Below, piece after piece: positions 24,673-33,624 of a stretch of 64,000 bases of DNA. How positions within the stretch are numbered: the stretch's first letter is position 1; every line of letters starts with the position of its first letter. The position numbers and the translations under genes were made by a program. Source of the stretch: Arthrobacter sp. zg-Y20 (lineage in GTDB: Bacteria; Actinomycetota; Actinomycetes; Actinomycetales; Micrococcaceae); the NCBI RefSeq assembly GCF_030142075.1, contig NZ_CP126241.1, forward strand, positions 434,001 through 498,000, read 5' to 3'. The notes beneath the pieces are model-generated. The model was not told the DNA's origin and did not search any database. It was given only the letters and a program-made list of their open reading frames with translations.

Positions 24673-25072
24673 TGGGACGGACGCGCCGGTTGAAGTCGGC
24701 CTGGGCAACGCGGAGGGGAGTTGCAGGATCGAACTGCACGTCAATGACGGTGCCCTTGTCGGCAGACTTCGAGCCGGCCTTCTCTCGGATGTCTGCCTCT
24801 AGTGCTTTGGCGCTGGCCAGTGTGGCTTCCGCGTTTGCGATGAGGTGCCCGAGTGCGTCCAGGATGTGGCCGGTCCGGTCGAAGGTGCGGACCGTGCCGA
24901 TTGCCTTGACTGTGTCGCTCGCTGCGTTGAACGTGCGCTCCGCCAGCTGCTGCCGGCGGGACTGTTCGAACGCTGCTTTCCGGACGGCCGGGCTTTCAGG
25001 GCCGGCGGGGGAGGCGGGAAGGAGCCGGAAGTACTGTGTCAGGGCTCCGGCTTCGGGGGTGGCAGCATCCAT
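24665..25072 (-). CDS. Helical phage protein at the head of the early operon
   Basis: The ATG at 25072 gives 135 residues; a longer GTG start at 25111 is also possible. The protein is helical (KAAFEQSRRQQLAERTFNAA, then GHLIANAEATLASAKALEAD) and may form a coiled coil. It is the first gene of the leftward early operon after the immunity region. Function unknown. Confidence 0.55.
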   Translation of the reverse strand: MDAATPEAGALTQYFRLLPASPAGPESPAVRKAAFEQSRRQQLAERTFNAASDTVKAIGTVRTFDRTGHILDALGHLIANAEATLASAKALEADIREKAGSKSADKGTVIDVQFDPATPLRVAQADFNRRVRPNA

Positions 25073-25140
25073 GGGCGTTGGTATCCTTGCCTTGATTCGA
25101 GAGCCGGACACCCGAGAGGGCGGCGGCTTGAGGATTGGGT

Positions 25141-25272
25141 GAGGCGGCTCAGTGATTCTTTGGCGAGATGCTGAGCCGCCTCTTTAGTTGTGGGGTGGGG
25201 CCGGCTGCTCGCTTGGGGGAAGAAGCAACCGGCCCCGGCACTCCGGCGGCCCATGGGGGTCGACCGCCGGAG
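25141..25272 (-). terminator. Three tandem hairpins between the XRE gene and the early operon
   Basis: Three hairpins lie in 130 bases: 25241-25272 (CTCCGGCGG with CCGCCGGAG), 25199-25234 (GGCCGG-TGCT with AGCA-CCGGCC, one mismatch), and 25141-25182 (GAGGCGGCTCAG with CTGAGCCGCCTC, perfect). The third is followed by TTT on the plus strand. They separate the regulator from the early genes and may terminate or attenuate leftward transcription. Confidence 0.55.
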
Positions 25273-25275
25273 AGT

Positions 25276-25587
25276 TCAGGGGATGGCAGTTAGCGGGCGC
25301 CCGTGGGCGGCCTCCATCTGGCGGAGTGCGTTGAGCTCGGCCTGCTGGATGATCTCCGTCGGGCCCTTACCCACCACCCGGCACAGGTCCAGGAAGTGGG
25401 TGAGTTCCAGGTGGCGCTCACGGCGGCGGATCCTCCAGAAGATGTTCTTTGAGATACCCGCCTGCCGCTGGAGTGTCGACGTACTGATGCCCTGTCTAGC
25501 TGCTTCTGCGAGGATTTCCCCGAGGATCGCGTCCTCACTCGGACCCGGCGGTGCATCCGGCAGTCTCGGGTAGGTAGTTGAAGTCAT
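25276..25587 (-). CDS. XRE-type regulator, divergent from the repressor
   Basis: From ATG 25587, which coincides with the predicted transcript start, this encodes 103 residues. A helix-turn-helix is visible near residues 33-60 (ISTSTLQRQAGISKNIFWRI followed by RRERHLELTHFLDLCRVVG). It lies opposite the repressor across a shared operator and heads the leftward early side, the position of a Cro- or excision-type regulator. It probably binds the same CGCATA half-sites and tips the switch toward lytic growth; that is inference from layout. Confidence 0.78.
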   Translation of the reverse strand: MTSTTYPRLPDAPPGPSEDAILGEILAEAARQGISTSTLQRQAGISKNIFWRIRRRERHLELTHFLDLCRVVGKGPTEIIQQAELNALRQMEAAHGRPLTAIP

Positions 25588-25588
25588 G

Positions 25589-25642
25589 CGCATAATCTAT
25601 GCGTATCCGCATAGGCAGGTCAAGTATTGAAACACTTATGCG
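25589..25642. promoter_or_regulatory. Immunity operator region with four CGCATA/TATGCG half-sites
   Basis: Half-sites occur at 25589-25594 (CGCATA), 25598-25603 (TATGCG), 25608-25613 (CGCATA) and 25637-25642 (TATGCG). Adjacent pairs form inverted repeats with three- and four-base spacers. They overlap the leftward -10 and the spacers of both divergent promoters, as expected for repressor operators. Confidence 0.7.
25594..25623 (-). promoter_or_regulatory. Leftward promoter of the XRE gene (predicted leaderless)
   Basis: TTGACC (minus strand, 25623-25618) and TAGATT (25599-25594) are separated by 18 bases. The expected start lies six to seven bases further, at the ATG of the XRE gene (25587), so the message would have no 5' leader. 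The -10 box overlaps operator half-sites. Confidence 0.55.
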
Positions 25643-25656
25643 TGTCGTGGTAATTT
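25627..25656 (+). promoter_or_regulatory. Rightward promoter of the repressor (predicted leaderless)
   Basis: TTGAAA (25627-25632) and TAATTT (25651-25656) are 18 bases apart. The start site should lie about 25663, the first base of the repressor ATG, with no ribosome site upstream. This predicts a leaderless mRNA, as known for lambda cI from its maintenance promoter. Confidence 0.55.
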
Positions 25657-25662
25657 TTGGAC

Positions 25663-26022
25663 ATGTCTAACGATCCTGTCCTTGACGCGGTGCCGGCCGT
25701 ACTCCGCGCCCAGATTGCTTACCGCAACGCCAGCCAGTCCTCACTGAGCCGCGAAACAGGGATCCCGCAATCCACAATTTCCCGCATCCTCAGCGGGCAG
25801 CGCGTCGTTGACCTCGAACAGCTCGTGCAAATCTGTCGCGCACTCGGCGTATCTGTTGGCGCCGTCATGGACCAGGCCGAACGCGCTGCTCAAACCCCGG
25901 ACGACTACGCTCCCGTGATTCCCCTCCGTCGGGAAACGTCGGAGGACGTCTCTAGCATTGTCGGACGCGCAGCAGCACGCAGGGGTAAGGGGAAAAAAGA
26001 GGATGGTCTCGAAGACGACTGA
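25663..26022 (+). CDS. Prophage repressor (XRE family)
   Basis: This 119-residue protein has a clear helix-turn-helix at residues 25-55 (SQSSLSRETGIPQSTISRIL followed by SGQRVVDLEQLVQICRALGV). The C-terminus is acidic and lacks a LexA-like autocleavage domain. It is rightward and divergent from the other XRE gene, with shared operators between. The next gene is an ImmA-like metallopeptidase overlapping its end, which fits a repressor inactivated by proteolysis rather than RecA-stimulated self-cleavage. TTG 25657 in frame is a less likely start. Confidence 0.85.
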   Translation: MSNDPVLDAVPAVLRAQIAYRNASQSSLSRETGIPQSTISRILSGQRVVDLEQLVQICRALGVSVGAVMDQAERAAQTPDDYAPVIPLRRETSEDVSSIVGRAAARRGKGKKEDGLEDD

Positions 26023-26410
26023 AGTCGTTTACGCGTATCTGCCAGGAGATATGACGGGGGTGTATGACAGGGTGCTGGATATCATCATCATCGACCCGCG
26101 CTGCGACCCCGCAACCCGCAGGTCGACGGAAGCCCACGAACGGGTCCATGCAGAGCGCGGGGACAGCCAATGCGAAGATCACTGGTTTGACGCAAAGCAG
26201 GAACGCATCGTCGAACTGGAGGCGGCCCGGCGGCTCATCCCAGTACATCTCCTCGAAGACGGTCTCCGCTGGTGCTCCAGCCACCCGGAGGAACTCGCCC
26301 ACTACCTGGACGTCGACCTCGACATGCTCCATGCCCGGATAGAGACTCTCACCGACGAAGAGAAGTTCGTCCTCGAACGAACCCTGCGGACATTGGAAAG
26401 GGGCGCTTGA
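26003..26410 (+). CDS. ImmA/IrrE-like metallopeptidase
   Basis: From ATG 26003, overlapping the repressor end by 20 bases, this encodes 135 residues. The zinc-protease signature HERVH is near residue 47, followed by WFDAKQERIVELEAARRLIP with the downstream conserved acidic/helix region of the ImmA/IrrE family. In ICEBs1 the ImmA protease cleaves the ImmR repressor to trigger induction. The tight coupling to the repressor here suggests the same job for this prophage. Confidence 0.85.
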   Translation: MVSKTTEVVYAYLPGDMTGVYDRVLDIIIIDPRCDPATRRSTEAHERVHAERGDSQCEDHWFDAKQERIVELEAARRLIPVHLLEDGLRWCSSHPEELAHYLDVDLDMLHARIETLTDEEKFVLERTLRTLERGA

Positions 26411-26435
26411 TGCCCACAGCGCCCAGCTATTTCCG

Positions 26436-27713
26436 ATGAGGGGGCGAGCCCCGCTGCCCATTGGCGGCCATGGTGAGATCAAAGTGGACATCGTTGCCTC
26501 GTGGCACGCCACTTGCACCTACAGGCTGAACGACGAGAGCCGTCCCCTCTCTGCGCAGGGAGACACGGCAGCGAAGGCACAGCTGCGCCTCGAAGAAAAA
26601 CTCGGCTCGAGGAATCTGCTCCCGGCCTCTCCGATAGTCACAGGCGAGCGCCGAGTCATTACCGCACGCACGATCTACAGAGATCTCGATGGGATATCCC
26701 GTCGCATTACAGCCACCGGTGCTTCCAGGGCGGCGGCCCTACGAAACATCACCGAGAAAATGGAGGGCCGACGCCGGGTCTCGGGTGAGGAGATCACTCC
26801 CGACACCCTGATTCCAGTCTTGGCTAAGAGCTGGCTAGCAACGGTAGACCAATCGCAGTCGACCAAAGATGCCTACGGCAAGATCATTGAGAAGTACATC
26901 AACCCTCAGCTCAGCAACGTCCGCCTGCGGGAAGCCACTACGGCACGACTAGATTCATTCCTCCGCAGCTGCCCGGAGGACATGCCTACCGTTGCTCGCC
27001 GCTCCCGAATAGTGCTCAACATGATGTTCGCAATGGCGTCCCGATATGACGCTGTACCGGCCAACCCGGTGACGGATACGAAGTTGCCGCGCGCCACGAA
27101 GAGTGTGGTGAAGGCGTTGACAGTGGAGGAAGTCCTGGAGCTGAGAGCCGACATCGCTGCCTGGGCACTCAGGAGGAAGGGCCGCGATTCGATGGTGGAC
27201 ATGGTGGACCTGTTCATAGGCACGGGTCTTCGCCCGGGCGAACTGCTGGCAGTGCGGCACCAGGACGTTGATTTGAAGGCCGGCACACTCACCGTGACAG
27301 GCACTGTGAAACGGGATTCCGTGAACGGCCTGCACCGACAGCCGCACCCCAAGACAGCAACGAGCGTCCGAACCCTGAAGCTTCCCGAATTCGCGGTCTC
27401 CATGCTGCGACGTCGGCGGATCGCCGCAGCCTCTGATCTGGTCTTCCCGAATAAGTTCGGCGGTCCGTTGGAGCCTGCGAACTTCCATCGGCTATGGCGA
27501 GATGCCAGGGGCGCGAAGTGGGGATCTGTCGAACCTCGTGCCTTCCGCCGTGCCGTGGCCACACTTATCACCCGGGAAAAGGATTCCATGACCGCGGCCG
27601 CGCAACTGGGACATAGCGGTGGTGATTCCGTGACGTGGAAGCACTACATCGAGCGCGAGACACTCGCACCGGACAGCTCCACTGCTCTGGGCAAGTTCCG
27701 CCGCGTGGAGTAG
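26436..27713 (+). CDS. Tyrosine integrase
   Basis: The product has up to 425 residues; GTG 26484 with GGTGAG upstream is an alternative start. An N-terminal arm-binding domain, a SAM-like core-binding domain (DQSQSTKDAYGKIIEKYINP) and a catalytic domain are visible. Catalytic residues: Arg in GTGLRPGELLAVRHQD, Lys in HPKTATSVRTLKLP, second Arg in EPRAFRRAVATLI, His in LGHSGGDS, and Tyr in WKHYIERE. The HxxR box reads RxxR here. It integrates phage DNA, probably at the nearby tRNA-Arg. Confidence 0.92.
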   Translation: MRGRAPLPIGGHGEIKVDIVASWHATCTYRLNDESRPLSAQGDTAAKAQLRLEEKLGSRNLLPASPIVTGERRVITARTIYRDLDGISRRITATGASRAAALRNITEKMEGRRRVSGEEITPDTLIPVLAKSWLATVDQSQSTKDAYGKIIEKYINPQLSNVRLREATTARLDSFLRSCPEDMPTVARRSRIVLNMMFAMASRYDAVPANPVTDTKLPRATKSVVKALTVEEVLELRADIAAWALRRKGRDSMVDMVDLFIGTGLRPGELLAVRHQDVDLKAGTLTVTGTVKRDSVNGLHRQPHPKTATSVRTLKLPEFAVSMLRRRRIAAASDLVFPNKFGGPLEPANFHRLWRDARGAKWGSVEPRAFRRAVATLITREKDSMTAAAQLGHSGGDSVTWKHYIERETLAPDSSTALGKFRRVE

Positions 27714-27720
27714 TGCTTCT

Positions 27721-28422
27721 TCAATTGGAAGACGATCCGCTCGCGACCGTGAACGGAGCGCCTGGCATATTCGACAGTTCATCGCGCCAGCGGTTCTCGA
27801 GGTTGCCTCGCGTTTCCTTCATGAACCCGAGGAATTCAGTGCGACCCGGGCTGTCCGCTGAAGAAAGGACGATTCCGGAAGAGGTGAACGCTGTTTCGAC
27901 TTCGCCGAGGAATCGCGTCCACGCACTACGCGTCTCAGCAGGTGCTTCATTCAGCTGCGCAAGATACCGGGCAGGCTTCCACAGTATGTTGGCCCACGCC
28001 AGGAGCTCCAGATTGCTGTTGCGATCGTCGATCTCCATTTCCCAGCGGTATGTATGCGTAGCAAATTGGACCCGCTGGGCGTCCACGGCGTCAGGACTAA
28101 CAGCGGCAGCAACGCCAAAGCCGTTGGCTGATCCCAGCAAGTCGGCCATGACCTGGTTGCGCCGAACTCGTTCCGCTTCGTCCCGTTGCTCGGCAAGCTG
28201 TGCTTCGCTCAGTCTCTTTTGTTCTTCGAGTTGCATTTTCGAGAGTCGCGCTTGCTCCGTGGCCGCGTCCGCTGCAATTAGTCGCTGGTGCGCATTCGAT
28301 CTGTTCAATACCGTTACCGCAACCCATGCGGCTACGGCGGCCGACATAACCGCTGCGGGCACGGCGCCTAACGCGCCGGCCCAGAGCGAGATCCAAGCGT
28401 CTCTATCAATCCCCATAAACAT
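27721..28422 (-). CDS. Membrane-anchored coiled-coil protein, accessory (moron) candidate
   Basis: This 233-residue protein has an N-terminal membrane segment (WISLWAGALGAVPAAVMSAA, continuing to about residue 39), a charged coiled coil (about 55-92; RLSKMQLEEQKRLSEAQLAE), and a cytosolic C-terminal domain with WEMEIDDRNSNLELLAWANI. It converges with the integrase, stops seven bases apart, and lies between it and the tRNA. The location outside the phage operons, its own promoter direction and its architecture suggest a lysogenic-expressed accessory gene, perhaps superinfection exclusion. No catalytic motif is recognised. ATG 28416 is an alternative start. Confidence 0.7.
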   Translation of the reverse strand: MFMGIDRDAWISLWAGALGAVPAAVMSAAVAAWVAVTVLNRSNAHQRLIAADAATEQARLSKMQLEEQKRLSEAQLAEQRDEAERVRRNQVMADLLGSANGFGVAAAVSPDAVDAQRVQFATHTYRWEMEIDDRNSNLELLAWANILWKPARYLAQLNEAPAETRSAWTRFLGEVETAFTSSGIVLSSADSPGRTEFLGFMKETRGNLENRWRDELSNMPGAPFTVASGSSSN

Positions 28423-28629
28423 GCACGCGAGCCTACAGGGTCCGCGCACATGGGATCGTCGTGCGCTCCCGGTCCCTGGAGCTCCGAGGTCACATCTGGC
28501 GGCGGAACTGGTGATCTCGCACGGATAAATCGGGGCCTGCTCAGGGCTAGGGGGTGGGCTTCCGGATCCGTGCAGGCCGCCATAGTGTGATCCTGAGGTT
28601 TCTCCCGGTCCCACAGTAAGGCTCCTCCC

Positions 28630-29040
28630 ATGGATGGCTGGACAGGAATAATTGGGGCGCTTCTGGGCGCTGGCGTTGGATTCGTTGCCGTGTGGTGGCA
28701 GCACCAAGCCCAGAGCCTGGAACGGATTCGCAGTAAAGGTGCCGAACTGGTTGCCCTGGGGGATAGGTACTCCCTCGGGATGTACGAGAACCCGCGACGC
28801 CACGCGGAGAGCCAAACAACGGCTGATCTGCAGCGGGGGCGGATCGACGCCATGCAGGCGATCGCTAGGTATCTCGATATTTCTGCGACGCCTGACCTCG
28901 CTTTCCACGCCAACAATTTCGTTGCGGCGACGGCAGGGTTGACCGGTCAAGTGGCAGACGAACAGGGTCCTGAGGTTGCCCATGACCAGTTCCGTGAAGC
29001 AAGGGGGGCCATCCTCAAAGCGTTGAAAAGGAAACGGTAG
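28630..29040 (+). CDS. Small membrane-anchored protein, accessory candidate
   Basis: This 136-residue protein begins MDGWTGIIGALLGAGVGFVA, one membrane helix, then a charged helical cytosolic part (GRIDAMQAIARYLDISATPD, HANNFVAATAGLTG) and a basic end (ILKALKRKR). It is divergent from the other anchored gene across about 200 bases and is the last gene before the tRNA. N-terminal anchor plus small helical domain is shared with its neighbour, which makes a functional pair plausible. Function unknown. Confidence 0.65.
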   Translation: MDGWTGIIGALLGAGVGFVAVWWQHQAQSLERIRSKGAELVALGDRYSLGMYENPRRHAESQTTADLQRGRIDAMQAIARYLDISATPDLAFHANNFVAATAGLTGQVADEQGPEVAHDQFREARGAILKALKRKR

Positions 29041-29215
29041 CCGTGCAGCTGGAGACGTCCCGCGGAGGGGACTGATCTAGGCCCGTGCGTGTTGGGCGAG
29101 AAGCGGCACATCGAAGTCTCTGGCCTTCGACGTAGGGATCTTCCGTACCCATGGCTGCTGTGGGTTCACTGAATAAACTACGACTAAACTACGACGAGGC
29201 TGATTCCGGGCAAAC

Positions 29216-29258
29216 AAAAAACCCGGTCTGACCAGGATTTCTCCTGATCAGACCGGGT
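29216..29258 (-). terminator. Terminator of tRNA-Arg
   Basis: On the minus strand a 17-base-pair stem (ACCCGGTCTGATCAGGA and its near-complement) with a four-base loop is followed by TTTTTTG. It lies immediately after the tRNA CCA end and is a classical rho-independent terminator. Confidence 0.9.
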
Positions 29259-29263
29259 CTGAG

Positions 29264-29339
29264 TGGTGCGCGCGAAGGGATTCGAACCCCCAACCTTCTG
29301 ATCCGTAGTCAGATGCTCTATCCGTTGAGCTACGCACGC
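29264..29339 (-). tRNA. tRNA-Arg (anticodon ACG)
   Basis: The minus strand folds as a complete tRNA: acceptor GCGTGCG with CGCGCGC, D arm, anticodon arm CTGA-CTACGGA-TCAG with ACG, and TTCGAAT in the T loop. The 3' CCA is encoded (29264-29266). Its 3' end faces the prophage and is the probable attachment target. Confidence 0.97.
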
Positions 29340-29670
29340 ATAAGAACTACTCTATCAAACCTCTGGAGCCGATTTTCACCGGTGATTCTTCAGTTCTTCA
29401 AGACTCTTTCAAGTTCTTTCGTGGCTGTTTGGCCGTAGATAACTATAGCGGGCTTTCCGGGGCAACGCCAATTCGAGGAGGTGTCAGCTGCGTCACTAGA
29501 CCGGTCTATGTGACGTTAGTCACACTGGAGTAGGCTGTGAGCCACATTTCTCTTGGATTTCAGGGTCCGTCTCTTCCGGCGGCGGTAAAGGTGCGATCTT
29601 TGCCGCCGGAGCGGTCGGTACGGCGCACTTAGCATCAAAACACACCACTGACCCAACGAAGGGAAGAGTC
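29340..29670. other. Intergenic region upstream of pckG
   Basis: No gene is seen in these 331 bases. They hold the promoter side of the tRNA, AT-richer sequence near 29340-29450, the CRP-type palindrome at 29509-29524, and TAGGCT at 29531-29536 as a possible -10 element for pckG. Confidence 0.6.
29509..29524. promoter_or_regulatory. CRP/GlxR-type operator upstream of pckG
   Basis: TGTGACGTTAGTCACA has perfect five-base arms around six bases, matching the CRP-family consensus TGTGA-N6-TCACA. It lies 147 bases before the pckG start codon. A second partial site, TGTGAGCCACA, begins at 29536. Confidence 0.65.
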
Positions 29671-31554
<1,884 letters not shown>

Positions 31555-31577
31555 GACCGGTCAGCAGTACCAAAAGC

Positions 31578-31617
31578 AAAAGGGTGGCCCCGCCGGAACC
31601 GGCGGGGCCACCCTTTT
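31578..31617. terminator. Bidirectional terminator after pckG
   Basis: A 19-base-pair perfect stem (AAAAGGGTGGCCCCGCCGG with its complement) lies between convergent genes, with TTTT on the plus strand and AAAA before it for the minus-strand gene. Confidence 0.92.
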
Positions 31618-31664
31618 GTTTTGCTGCTTTGCTGCTTTGACCCGGCGTGATCCGGATCCGTTAA

Positions 31665-32117
31665 CTAGGCTTCGGGAGCCCAGACAATCCGGTCGCCGGA
31701 TTCCCAGGTGGGCTCATTGAAGGTCCACTCGTCGCCGTCGTTGGAGTAGGTCTGGATGGCCGAAATGCATACACCTTCGGAGTGCTCGGTCACCACGTGG
31801 ATGGCGTCCGTGTTTTCCTCCGGCAGGTGGATGTCGGAGAACACGGCCACGGCACGGTTCTCACCCTTCTGCTCGGTGAGCACCGTGTAGAGGTCATCGA
31901 TCATGGCATCGGCATCGAGGTCTTCGTCGCTTTCTTCCGGCGAGACGGCGATCATGCGCAGCTCGCCGTCGTTCTGGACCACCAGTGCGGCGGGCAGGAA
32001 GGCGCCCTGCGCCTCGAGCTGCTCCTGGGTGACGCCCAGCGCGGTGCCGAGCAGGGAGTTCAGGTCCTCCTGGACCTGTGCGGACGGTTCGCTGCCGTTC
32101 AGTTCAACATCAGCCAT
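31665..32117 (-). CDS. Conserved actinobacterial protein of unknown function
   Basis: This acidic 150-residue protein (MADVELNGSEPSAQVQEDLN) has an N-terminal helix, then alternating strands and helices (ALVVQNDGELRMIAVSPEES, ENRAVAVFSDIHLPEENTDA, EGVCISAIQTYSND). It lies four bases after the phosphomannomutase-family gene and is probably cotranscribed. Similar small acidic proteins occur in Micrococcaceae; no function is assigned. No signal peptide or membrane segment is seen. Confidence 0.7.
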   Translation of the reverse strand: MADVELNGSEPSAQVQEDLNSLLGTALGVTQEQLEAQGAFLPAALVVQNDGELRMIAVSPEESDEDLDADAMIDDLYTVLTEQKGENRAVAVFSDIHLPEENTDAIHVVTEHSEGVCISAIQTYSNDGDEWTFNEPTWESGDRIVWAPEA

Positions 32118-32121
32118 GTTC

Positions 32122-33528
32122 TTATTTCCTCACTAGTTCAAGTACGTGGTCGCGGACGCGCTCCATGGTGGGCAGGTCCTCTGCTTCAGCGTTCAGCCGC
32201 AGGAAGGGTTCGGTGTTGGAGGCGCGCAGGTTGAACCACCAGGCGCCGTCATCGGAAGTGAAGGTCAGCCCGTCCATGGCATCAACCGTGACGCCCTCGC
32301 GCTCGTATTCGGCGCGGACGCGGGCGACGGCGGCCGGAACGTCTTCGACCCGGGAGTTCACCTCGCCGGAGGAGAAGTACGGCTCATATTCGCGGGCCAG
32401 GTCCGAAAGGACGCGGGTCTGCTCGCCCAGGGCGGCCAGGACGTGCATGGCAGCCAGCATGCCGGTGTCCGCATTGTAGAAGTCGCGGAAGTAGTAGTGC
32501 GCGGAGTGCTCCCCGCCGAAGACCGCCCCTTCGCTGGCCATCACGGCCTTGATGAAGGAATGGCCCACCCGGGTGCGGACGGCGCGGCCGCCGTCGTGCG
32601 CCACCAGCTCCGGAACGGCGCGGGAGGTGATCAGGTTGTGGATGATCACCGGGGTTTCTTCGCCGGACGCCTTGGCGCGGGCGATTTCCCGGCGGGCCAC
32701 CAGGGCGGTGACGGCGGAGGGGCTGACCGGCTCGCCCTTTTCGTCAATCACGAAGCAGCGGTCGGCGTCGCCGTCGAAGGCCAGCCCAATGTCTGCGCCG
32801 TGTTCGACGACGGCGGCCTGCAGGTCGCGCAGGTTTTCCGGCTCGAGCGGGTTGGCCGGGTGGTTGGGGAAGGACCCGTCCAGTTCAAAGTACAGGGGGA
32901 TGATGTCCAGGGGGAGGCCCGGGAGGATGGTGTTGCCCAGCACGGCGGGGGTGGTCATGCCGGCCATGCCGTTGCCGGCGTCCACCACTACTTTCAGCGG
33001 GCGGATGCCGGAGAGATCCACCAGGTTGCGCAGGTAGCCGGCGTAGTCGGCCAGCACGTCGCGGACCGAGATCTGCCCGGTCTGCGCCCCGGCGGGAATG
33101 GCGCCGTCATTCAGGTACTTCTCGGCGAGCGCCTGGATGTCCTTCAGCCCGGTTTCCGAGGAGATGGGTACCGCTCCGGCCTTGGCCATCTTGATGCCGT
33201 TGTACTGGGCCGGGTTGTGGCTGGCCGTGAAGGTCACGCCGGCGGCGTTCAGCACACCGCAGGCGTAGTACAGCTCATCGGTGGAGATGAGGTCCAGCAG
33301 CAGCACGTTGGCGCCGCGCGCGGTGGCCCCGCGGGCAAAGTCGCGGATGAACTCCGGCGACGACGGACGCATGTCACCGCCTACCAGGACCGTCTGCCCG
33401 GCCAGGCCCTGAACGTCAACAAACGCGGCCCCTACGGCCTCGACGATCTGTTCAGTGATGGTCTCGCCTACGACGCCGCGGACGTCGTAGGCCTTGAAGG
33501 ACGCGGAGAGGTCGAATGCATTGTTCAC
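32122..33528 (-). CDS. manB: Phosphomannomutase/phosphoglucomutase family enzyme
   Basis: The product has 468 residues with all four alpha-D-phosphohexomutase motifs: the phosphoserine loop TASHNP at about 101-106, the metal loop AFDGDADRCF near 245, the sugar-binding GGEHSAHYYF near 335, and a phosphate-binding C-terminal segment (RASNTEPFLRLN). It converts mannose- or glucose-6-phosphate and 1-phosphate, feeding GDP-mannose or glycan synthesis. Substrate choice cannot be read from sequence alone. A downstream small gene follows after four bases. Confidence 0.92.
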   Translation of the reverse strand: MNNAFDLSASFKAYDVRGVVGETITEQIVEAVGAAFVDVQGLAGQTVLVGGDMRPSSPEFIRDFARGATARGANVLLLDLISTDELYYACGVLNAAGVTFTASHNPAQYNGIKMAKAGAVPISSETGLKDIQALAEKYLNDGAIPAGAQTGQISVRDVLADYAGYLRNLVDLSGIRPLKVVVDAGNGMAGMTTPAVLGNTILPGLPLDIIPLYFELDGSFPNHPANPLEPENLRDLQAAVVEHGADIGLAFDGDADRCFVIDEKGEPVSPSAVTALVARREIARAKASGEETPVIIHNLITSRAVPELVAHDGGRAVRTRVGHSFIKAVMASEGAVFGGEHSAHYYFRDFYNADTGMLAAMHVLAALGEQTRVLSDLAREYEPYFSSGEVNSRVEDVPAAVARVRAEYEREGVTVDAMDGLTFTSDDGAWWFNLRASNTEPFLRLNAEAEDLPTMERVRDHVLELVRK

Positions 33529-33624
33529 GTGGGCCAGTCTATAGGGGCGCCCGACGCGGCGGTCTTGTCCACAAGCCGATTCCTGTGCAGAAAACAGTCA
33601 GACGGGGCTGGGATAGTGGAAGGT

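Larger units (their letters stand above)
1..29263. mobile_element. Right part of a temperate siphophage-type prophage, truncated by the window start
   Basis: A contiguous phage module runs from a tape measure gene cut by the window edge to an integrase and two accessory genes next to a tRNA-Arg gene. Terminase, portal, capsid, connector, tail tube and tail chaperone genes follow the usual siphophage order, all leftward. The integrase lies near the tRNA 3' end, the common arrangement for prophages that integrate into tRNA 3' ends. The left attachment site, lysis genes and tail tip are outside the window, so the exact ends are not visible. The right boundary is inferred from the tRNA; the att core cannot be defined without the other end. 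The late genes look intact, apart from the terminase split. Confidence 0.9.

Noticed and set aside
32146-33624. A 490-codon extension upstream of the RecQ start
   Set aside because: It is antisense to the phosphomannomutase-family gene, has a Gly/His/Val-rich composition without motifs, and the helicase similarity begins only after 33,625.
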